Source: Isoetes taiwanensis (Eukaryota; Streptophyta; Lycopodiopsida; Isoetales; Isoetaceae). Taken from it: 64,000 nucleotides of DNA. The notes under the pieces are model-generated. The model ran no database searches. It saw nothing but the letters and a program-made list of their open reading frames with translations, and was not told the DNA's origin. Shown here one piece after another: positions 56,568 through 64,000 of the stretch. How positions within the stretch are numbered: the stretch's first letter is position 1; each line of letters starts with the position of its first letter. The stretch is from NCBI GenBank assembly GCA_021234155.1, contig JAJEKV010000143.1:1383358-1447357 (forward strand), read 5' to 3'. Made by a program: the position numbers and the translations under genes.

Positions 56568-58860
56568 AATAGAATAGAATAGAGTAGAGTATAATAGAGT
56601 AGAGTAGAGTAGAATAGAATGGTTTTTATCATCTACGGAGACCAATTGACCTGTGGGACACAATGAAGAAGCGCAGCAGGCTTATTACTGTTTGGACTAA
56701 AAAACCTCGTCTCGAAGGGTTTTCGAGAACAAAATCGTGGCAGTAATAAGAATGTTATTAAACTTACAAATATACATCATTAAATATATATACATGTCAG
56801 GTGAGTGTCCGAGGACATAGCTGATACCGTATATCCATGACCTCCTAAAGGTATGATCCCAGCACCCATACTAAAGGCGTACTCAATATCACATGTAGCG
56901 GCTAGCCCGTAGGTGTGACCAACTCAGTGTGGCGTATCCGGATTTGATCATATACTAGACAGATCTGAAGGGTGTGACATCCTTCCTCAATGATTCCCAA
57001 TTGGCAACATTGTCAAAGCCTGTCCTGGCATGGCTCCCCAATCCATCTGCTCATCTCAATTCGGAGACGGTATGCACCCGTTCGAATCGAGTCAATGAGT
57101 CTGTGCCTTTTTATAAACAAATGGGTATGCATGTAGCACTGCGTGATCCCATTCCAATGTGGGGTTTATGTGGCACTGGTAATATGTTGTCTTGATCTGT
57201 TCAAAGGCACTAGCATTCCACACCTTGTTGAGGAAGCAAAAGTCAAGGTATTGCCTCAAGTTATGGTGACCTACTTTTGTTGGCACTTGTATGCCCCTGT
57301 GCTTCTGCACATTCCATCTGATCAGCCACTGAGCTCTCTTTTACCTCTAGCAGGTCTTGAGGTGTTGCAGCCCCAATTGTCATGGTACAAGCAAGGTTAG
57401 GGAGACAAGCATCATCCATGTTGACCACCTTCTGAAAGTAGATGATGTGGCGATTGAGAGCAAGATTTGATATGGGAACGTGGACTTCACCCCAGTGGCC
57501 ATGCTAAGAAGGCTTTTTGCACCTGCTCCAAGTCATTCCAAGTAGCGAAAGTTACCATCAAGCCCTAGAATTTGATCATGTATAAAAGGATGAGCTCCAA
57601 TAAGACCCTGAATAGGTGCAACTCATTGGCCCAAACAAAGCTCTGCTCTGTGAGTGTTGTTTTGCATTGCATATAGTGACTTCCAACCCGCTGTCGCTCG
57701 TAGCCGAAAGGAAGTGTCCCAGTGCATAGTAGAAGGAAACTCCACTCTCAAATATTTGTAGGTGGGTACCAATTCTACCACCTTAGTCTTGGCCAAGTTG
57801 ATGTGCAGTCGCCTGGCAGAATGTGTTCAAAGCATCCAGATGGTGCTGCATGTCCACTGGAGTGTAAGCTAGAAGGTCCATATCATCAGCATATATTAAC
57901 TGCCTAGTGATCTGGTGCAAAAGTAGAGCTTCATCGCCCCCATTGTCAGCAATCCAGCTCTCTAATTGATCAGTGTAAAACCAAACAGTGTTGGAGAGAA
58001 TCGAATAGTTGGCTCGTCGGCTAAAATTGGCCTGAGCATGTCCCATAAAGCATGTATACTGTATTCTGTAGCAAGGTGGTTAAAAAACCCGTTTTTTATT
58101 TATAAAAATCTTCTATAAAAATCCGTACGTACTCTAAAAGATTTTTATGAAATGGAATAGCCAAAAAAAATAAAATAAAAAAAATTTGCCCCTAATTTTT
58201 TTGTGCACATTTAGGTTTAGGGTTTGAATGTTTAGAATTAAGGTTTACAGGGGTTAGAATGTTTAGTTTTAGGGTTAGAATGTTTAAATTTAGGGTTAGA
58301 ATGTTTAGGCTTACATTGTGTACACTTAGGTTTAGGGTTAGAATATTGAAAATTTAGGATTACAGGTTTAGAATGTAGGTTTAGGGTTAGAATTGTAGGC
58401 TTACAGGTTTAGAATTTCATATTGTAATGGCTATATTGTAATTTCTATAAAATTTGTATTCTAAGGATTTTTATATTTTTTTAAAAAACTTTTAAAAAAT
58501 CTTTGCATACGGATTTTTAAGGTACGGATTTCTAAGTACTCAACTACCTTGTTCTGTAGATCGGCAAAGACCTCGGACTATCACATCTTATCCACAGCTT
58601 TTCCCGAGGCACAATGTCAAAGGCCTTGGCGAAGTCAACGGAGCAACAATACAAATCTGGCCAACGATTTCTGCTATCTTCAATCAGAGTCTGCAGCGTG
58701 AAGATGTCATCAATGGTTGAGTGCCGGGGCCTAAATCTCACTTGCGAGAGAACCCGCAAGTCTGCTGCCTTTTCCCAGCCTATTAATTACTGTTCGAAAA
58801 TCCGAACTAGCAGTTTTTGTAAACACCAAACTAACCATGATTGTTCAGGAATTAACTGAG
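56568..58860 (-). mobile_element. LINE (RT to (CTATT)n tail), split by a hAT-type element
   Basis: Minus-strand non-LTR element. RT start (58759-58552): SQVRFRPRHSTIDDIFTLQT, CCSVDFAKAFDIVPREKLW (motif A Asp). After the nested element: FYTDQLESWIADNG and QLIYADDMDLLAYTP (motif C YADD) at 58046-57783. The degenerate C-terminal region runs to ~57000, then the 3' UTR and a pentanucleotide tail at 56622-56568. Stops and frameshifts present. Copies 1 and 2 at 9.7 and 55.2 kb are its 3' ends. Confidence 0.88.
58072..58551. mobile_element. 480-bp hAT-type non-autonomous element with 8-bp TSD
   Basis: Ends CAAGGTGGTT and AACTACCTTG (10-bp TIRs, one mismatch), flanked by TTCTGTAG at 58064-58071 and 58552-58559. 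The 8-bp duplication is diagnostic of the hAT superfamily. The interior holds TTTAGGGTTAGAATG-type minisatellite (about 58210-58410). It interrupts the LINE RT; removal of one TSD and the element rejoins the LINE. Confidence 0.92.
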
Positions 58861-60260
58861 CAATGCCAGTCACCTGCTTGTAGATATAAACAAGTCTGCT
58901 AGTGGTCCATCAAGGGAGAAACCTTCATGTAACACCTTGTTGAACAAGGCGCTTAGTGTAACAAGCCCCGGTCACTTGATGGGCCAATATACTTATTTAT
59001 TATTTGCTTATGTATCATGATTGACATGCATACAATATAGGCCTCATATAAGCAAGGGTTTTGCCTTTCTTTCTTTCTTTCTTTGCTTCTTTCTTTCTTT
59101 TATTAGAAATAGATTTTTGAAGGTTAGAGCTTTTTGGGGAGCAAGTTTTTGCAGAGAAGGATTGGATTGGAGACCCCAAGCATGCAAGGCCTTGGAGAAT
59201 GCATGAAGATCGACTCAAGTGTTTTCTTTTAGGTGGGGCTTTTCACCGATCTATTTGTGATTTCATAGGCTGTGATCAAATTCAAGCATGCTATTGGATT
59301 GAATTGAAAAGAGGATCAAAGGTTAAGTATATATATAGTATTTGTGTGTAAGCTTTTGAGCTATGGTTGAGATACTTGGAAGGAAGAGAAGAAGCATGAA
59401 TCTTGTGGGGAATATGCCAAATTTGGGCTGGATGTGGTTGAAATTGCAGGGAAAGGGCTGATTTGAGGTCGATTTAGTTGTGAATATGAACAATCGATGC
59501 CTTGAGAATCTTCTCCGATGATACCAATTTGGAACGACTTTGTCGGGCTTCAATTTCAGATTTTTGAAACCGTGTGGTTCTCATTTGCTTCGATTTTCTT
59601 ATGTATTTTCCAATCGAGCTGTAAGCCAAATACCATAGTTTCTTATTTAAATTCATGCTTGGCATAATATTATTTATTCAACATTCTAACCTTCAATAGC
59701 AACATGCTATTTTGATCATATCGAACCTTTTGGCCTTTGTAGACGACTACCTATATATGTTTATTCAAGAGCCATGTATCTTTATCTTTCCTTGAATGTA
59801 ATACATGCATAGAGGTTCCACAGATCATGTAGATATTAATCATGGTTTCACAGGCCATGTAACTTCATCTTCCCTGAACGGTCATGTAAATCTGAGAACA
59901 TGATATTTCCTTAAATAATGGTTGCTTGTTCCCACAACTATATTAGACTTGTGGGAAAGTTGCTTGTTTATATTAAATTTTTAAAAACCTGCATCCCATC
60001 CAAAGGCCGAGATGAACGGCCTGGATTTCGATCCAGATCCTCTCATCTGATTGGTTGCATGTTTCCCGCTTGCCTTGTATCCCGCATTTACCATTTTGCT
60101 ATGGCCATGCGATGGCACTATTCCTGCTATGGCGATGGCTTTGCTTGTGCTCCAGCTATGGCTTTGCTTGTGCTCGCTTTGATCCAGCTATGACGATGGC
60201 TTTGCTCTAGATCATGCGATGCGCAAAAGCGAGGGGGAGTCTTTGGCTTCTCCAAAAACC
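58861..60260. other. No supported gene; simple repeats
   Basis: (CTTT)n at about 59064-59100. A GCTATGGCGATGGCTTTGCT-type minisatellite at about 60098-60210. No ORF with a recognised domain. Confidence 0.5.
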
Positions 60261-60269
60261 TCTTTTCCC

Positions 60270-60780
60270 ACTACAAGAAGATAGTCCTTTTGCGTCAAAC
60301 TCTGCGTCACTACATTTTAAGGTTTGTCAAATTTGTGTCACAAGCTTGAAAGTGACACAAATTTATCTCATTGCGTCAAAACTTATGTCATTATAATTGT
60401 GTCAGCTATAACGTCATTTTTTTGAAAGGTTTGTTTCAAGTTTTTGATAATTTTATGTTAGTTTTATAGTGCTAATTGTGTCATGTATTGTGTAAGGTTT
60501 GTGACATATTTTAGAGTCAAACATGTCAATAGTTTTGTGGCAGTTACAATGTCATTCATGCTAAGGCTTTGAGTCAACTTTGATACACGGTTGTGTCAAT
60601 ATTTGTTATATCTTTTTTGTCATCATTTGTAAAAGGTTTATGCCATCTTATAGTGTCAAACATATTGACAATCCTACTTTAGTGTTCTATGAAATATTGT
60701 TATTGCATCAAGAAAGTGTCAATGTCGTGACATTGCAAAGTAGAAATACTTAAATATCTTGATGTAGAAAGGGCTAAGTT
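60270..60780 (+). mobile_element. CACTA (En/Spm) terminus with GTCA-rich subterminal repeats
   Basis: Begins CACTACAAGAA, the standard CACTA TIR, then 500 bp in which (T/G)TGTCA/TGCGTCA and complements recur more than 15 times, the subterminal binding-site pattern of this superfamily. No opposite TIR or transposase is in the window. The right limit is where the motif density ends. Confidence 0.8.
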
Positions 60781-61268
60781 TGCCACTATGTAATATGATG
60801 AACAAAATCCTAGCAAATAGTTATATTATTTGTTATTTTAGACTGATACGTTTTCGAATGCTAATATTCTAAACTTACAAAAATATCATTAGACATTATC
60901 TGTATTTATATCCCAGGGATTTCACCTAGGCATATGGGGATACCTCATCTGCATGCAAAGGGTCAACATAAAACCCCTGTATACGACTTTTTAGAGGTGG
61001 AAAACCCCTATATATGTAAATAGAAAAGGCCAGTTTCCACGCCCCCTTCCGTAGATGTACTTACGGACTATCTTAATTTTTACATACCCGTACCCGATCT
61101 TGTACTCGTCGAGTTTGTGCACCCTAGCCTTATTTCGAGAGTCACCTTCATATTCAATTGTATCACCCTGACTTGGTGATGCCGCAGGCTTCTTAGCCTT
61201 GGCACCCATATGAAAACGCAAGGTGCCAAAAGGTCTGCCTTACGAGTACTTCCGACTTACCCAATAGG
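60781..61268. other. No supported gene
   Basis: Contains a 76-codon minus ORF (61221-60991) that I do not recognise. Possibly CACTA interior. Confidence 0.4.
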
Positions 61269-62080
61269 TGATACGACACTAGCTTGGGGGCGTGGCTCAG
61301 AGAAGGATTTGCAGAAACAAACACAGAGGCAAGGGTCTTTTATTAACTTTGATCGTATAGCCTTAGGTGTTTTTAAATTGCACTTTTAATAAGGGAACCA
61401 TTGAAAAGTCAAATATCTTAAACTAAAAGGAACTATTGGAATCGAGTTAACAGATTAGATAAAAACAACGAAGCATGTAAACAAACAAAATTGAAAACCG
61501 AGTCCTTTGTTGTAAAAAAGGGGCAGACTGTACAAAAATGGTTATTGGATCAGCGGACCAGGCCGGATTGCCGGAAAAGGGCATCCGGAACTGTTAAGAA
61601 TAGCAGAAAAAGGTCAGATGTGGCTGAAATTAGTTCCTGGGGCCTTGAAGCAGGCCGAATTGATAAAAAAGGCAGTCGTAATTAGCATAAGAAGAAAAGG
61701 TAAACCCAGATTTAGACTAACATGCCTTTTAGAGTATTATAAATGAATCGGATCTGTTGAATTGAAGCATCTGAAAGAATCTAAAGCATCTGAAAGAATC
61801 TAGCATGTGATAGAAGTCTGTCTACAGTAAATCTTTTGATAAAGTGTAGTTGAATTAAGTGTTTCCATTAGCTCTAGAGAATTCCAGAAAATCCTAGAGA
61901 GGTTATCCAGCTGGTTAGCAGACTCTCAGAATTGGGAGGAGTTTGAGCTAAGATTTGCCGTGTTTGCAAATCAGAGCCCGGTTGGGTGGATAAGTTGTGC
62001 CGAGAGATCTAGTTCGAGATTCCGTGCTGTTTGAATAACGTTGTTTGAAAGTTTTGCGCATGTGCAAACCGCTTGTATCA
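61269..62080 (+). mobile_element. 5' LTR of a gag-only retrotransposon
   Basis: Begins TGATACGACACTAGC and ends TTGTATCA just before the PBS. The first 50 bp match 63745-63794 with one mismatch, after which the two LTRs differ, so one has been rearranged. Confidence 0.7.
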
Positions 62081-62082
62081 AG

Positions 62083-62094
62083 TGGTATCGAGGC
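62083..62094 (+). other. Primer binding site
   Basis: TGGTATCGAGGC, two bases after the LTR. Variant of the tRNA-iMet-type site. Confidence 0.65.
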
Positions 62095-62278
62095 CGCTTG
62101 CATCCTAAGATCCCGTGGAAATGGCCCGTAACAAATTTAATCTTCCGTAGACCAAGATAATCGGGCTATGAATGTTTGACTTTGCCAAGCATTGACAAAG
62201 ACAAATTGGCATGCCTACATCCGTTAGTTTTGGGGAGAACCGGAGGAAACTTGAATATGTAGCAATTCAGATGGGCAC

Positions 62279-63363
62279 TTGCCGGACATATTCCAACACC
62301 TCCTCTCACCGCAAAGCACTCCACCGCCATCTCCACCACCACCGATTCTCCTACCAGAAGTTGCCAATGCCAAAACAGGTCGAATTAAATGGTTGGAGAA
62401 GGTAGAAGGAATGCCGTCATATGCAGGAGATAAACGGAGTCCGCCAGCAGTTCTAGGATTCCTGGCCAGTTGGGAAAGCTTCTTTGAAAGAGTAAAAGCT
62501 ACGGAGGAGCAGAAACTGCAAGCTATGGACAAATATATAACCGACGAGCGTAATATGGTGGCAAGGGCGTAAAAAGTTGTTACCGCAGATAAAAACTTGG
62601 GCAGCTTTTAGAAAAGCATTCGAGTCGCACAACTTGCATGCAAATTATTACCCAGATCTTAAAAGACAGTGGGATCTTTTTAAACAAGGGGAACATGAAT
62701 CAGTACATCATTTTTACTCCAAGTTCTCCTACTTAGTTGTACATATGGGAGAACTACATGCCGGAGGACTATCTAAAAGTGAAGTGACGCTGAAAATTCA
62801 TAGCGCAGGATCAAAACTGCGAGATCCATTATATGCCGAGCTATGTTTTGCAGAACCATCAACTATTGATGAAGCAGTGCGAAAGGCAGAAGCCGCAGAG
62901 ATGAAACTCAATCCTGGCATAATACGGTATGATATATGGGAGGGGTACCCTCAGGAGAAAAATTTTAAGCCAGACAATGGCAAGGCATCTGAAAGAGAGA
63001 ATAAGCGGAATCGAGCAAGTGCTTTGCCTAGTAATGAAGAACCCCGCATTTAAGAGAAGCAACGGAGAACGCTGGATGGCCAAGGCTCAAGCAAAACGCA
63101 CCGGAGGATGTTTTATATGTGGAGGTCCACACTATAAGAATCAATGTCCAAAAGTTGTATCCAAAGGGGATCCTGAGCAACCGAAGGAGGATACTCGATC
63201 AAAAGCCCGAACATCTGCGCAGATTGCCCATGTTCGTATTGCAGAAGAAGTTCCTGAAAAGGTTCCTGAAAGTTCCCACGCTAACGCTAAGTTTGACAAA
63301 GAAAAGTACGAAGACTATGAAAGAAGTCGGCTTCAAATTGGCTACGTGGGTAAAAACAAGTAG
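62279..63363 (+). pseudogene. Retrotransposon gag with CCHC knuckle (two frameshifts)
   Basis: 62279-62572: Pro-rich N-terminus then FLASWESFFERVKATEEQKL. 62577-63053: LPQIKTWAAFRKAFESHNLH, RQWDLFKQGEHESVHHFYSK, the gag (capsid-like) fold. 62929-63363, another frame: TGGCFICGGPHYKNQCP, a CX2CX3HX4C zinc knuckle with all ligands, then a charged tail. Only ~370 bp separate the stop (63363) from the polypurine tract, so protease and pol never fitted: a gag-only (TR-GAG-like) element using helper enzymes. Frameshifts near 62570 and 63040 suggest it is now inactive. Confidence 0.85.
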
Positions 63364-63729
63364 AGTAAAATGTCTGTGTAGACATGTGTGTGTGAATGGT
63401 TTGAGCATTGTATTCATTTGGTTTGAAATAATGAAAGTTTTTTTTCAAATGAATGTTGCTCTAGATTTAGAAGGGGGCAACTGTGACTGCAGCACAGAAG
63501 CCAGACCCTTAGAATTATCGGGCAGATGGTAAGATTACCAGCCCAGAAGAAATCCTTTCAAAGTAGATAGTCAGGTGACTAGCTTAGAAAGAAAGGTGGT
63601 TATTCCAGACAAAGCAGATAGTCAGTTGACTAGCTTTGGGAAAGATTCTAGACAAAGCAGATAGCAAGTTGACTAGCTTTGGGAAAGACTGTTACTCCCT
63701 AAGGCAGATGATCGAGGACGATCAGCCTT

Positions 63730-63743
63730 GGGAAGGGAGGGAA
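63730..63743 (+). other. Polypurine tract
   Basis: GGGAAGGGAGGGAA immediately before the TGATACGG start of the 3' LTR. Confidence 0.85.
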
Positions 63744-63744
63744 T

Positions 63745-64000
63745 TGATACGGCACTAGCTTGGGGGCGTGGCTCAGAGAAGGATTTGCAGAAACCGCTAT
63801 ACAGAAAGCTTAGAAACAAAGCTAAAATGGTTGAGTAAAGCAGTTGGGTCCACATTCTAATCGGATGTTTTCGATCTCTAAGTGTCTGAAAATACCATTC
63901 TTTCTTGCCAATCTTTGCTTACTCTGCATAAAAAAAAACATAGATTTGAGCCTTTATTCAAAATCCCCTTTTTATTACTACAGGGTCCGGATGCAAGAAA
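63745..64000 (+). mobile_element. 3' LTR of the gag-only element, cut by the window end
   Basis: Begins TGATACGGCACTAGC; first 50 bp as in the 5' LTR. Continues past the window. Confidence 0.75.

Noticed and set aside
58210-58410. Chromosome end or true interstitial telomere
   Set aside because: TTTAGGG occurs once per 15-bp unit inside a hAT-type element, not as a pure array.
1-64000. CRISPR array, bacterial operons or insertion sequences
   Set aside because: Spliced genes, retrotransposons and poly(A) tails show eukaryotic nuclear DNA; no spacer-repeat pattern found.

Overview
This is nuclear DNA of a land plant, about 64 kb from a repeat-rich genome. The evidence is two complete nine-exon plant lipoxygenase genes with GT-AG introns, plant-type LINEs, Ty3/Gypsy chromoviruses, a Ty1/copia fragment, initiator-tRNA-Met primer binding sites, and CACTA and hAT ends. 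A large-genome lineage such as a fern or gymnosperm is a guess; nothing here fixes the taxon.

Layout. 0.3-1.0 kb: decayed class-3 lipase. 1.6-5.5 kb: LTR and inverted-repeat debris and a LINE end. 5.47-8.38 kb: 5'-truncated LINE with a perfect 15-bp target duplication. 8.5-11.6 kb: decayed Gypsy pol and 3' LTR. 11.9-16.3 kb: three ~1.1-kb tandem units, each headed by a GC-rich fold-back element. 17.05-20.63 kb: lipoxygenase LOX-A (minus strand, 852 aa). 21.5 kb: a 125-nt hairpin. 23.5-25.9 kb: broken DUF7869-family gene. 26.5-37.9 kb: large nested Gypsy chromovirus (minus strand) with 3' LTR, polypurine tract, chromodomain, integrase, PBS and partial 5' LTR; inside it lie a copia fragment, a LINE, a histone H3 pseudogene, a perfect hairpin and a dead copy of an HUH replication-initiator gene. 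38-40.8 kb: broken gag, GC-rich leader and a minisatellite. 41.4-42.7 kb: LINE ORF1 remnant. 42.7-45.7 kb: the most unusual segment, described below. 48.64-51.95 kb: lipoxygenase LOX-B (plus strand, 858 aa). 52-57 kb: tandem duplications and LINE tails. 56.6-58.9 kb: LINE split by a 480-bp hAT-type element. 60.3 kb: a CACTA end. 61.3 kb to the end: gag-only LTR retrotransposon.

Main result. At 43.7-45.4 kb an intact ORF carries the HUH (HLHYQ) and YxxK (YCMKD) motifs of rolling-circle initiators but no helicase motif. A second short ORF with a SUMO-interaction-like motif follows, then a 67-bp cluster of palindromes that includes a perfect Pol III B-box hairpin. A dead paralogue lies 15 kb away. 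This fits a low-copy HUH-endonuclease transposon of Replitron type or a relative.

The two lipoxygenases are divergently oriented paralogues with matching intron phases. They differ at the regiospecificity pair: Thr-Val in LOX-A (9-LOX type) and Ser-Phe in LOX-B (13-LOX type). Neither has an evident plastid transit peptide. Together they may supply both 9- and 13-hydroperoxides outside the plastid.
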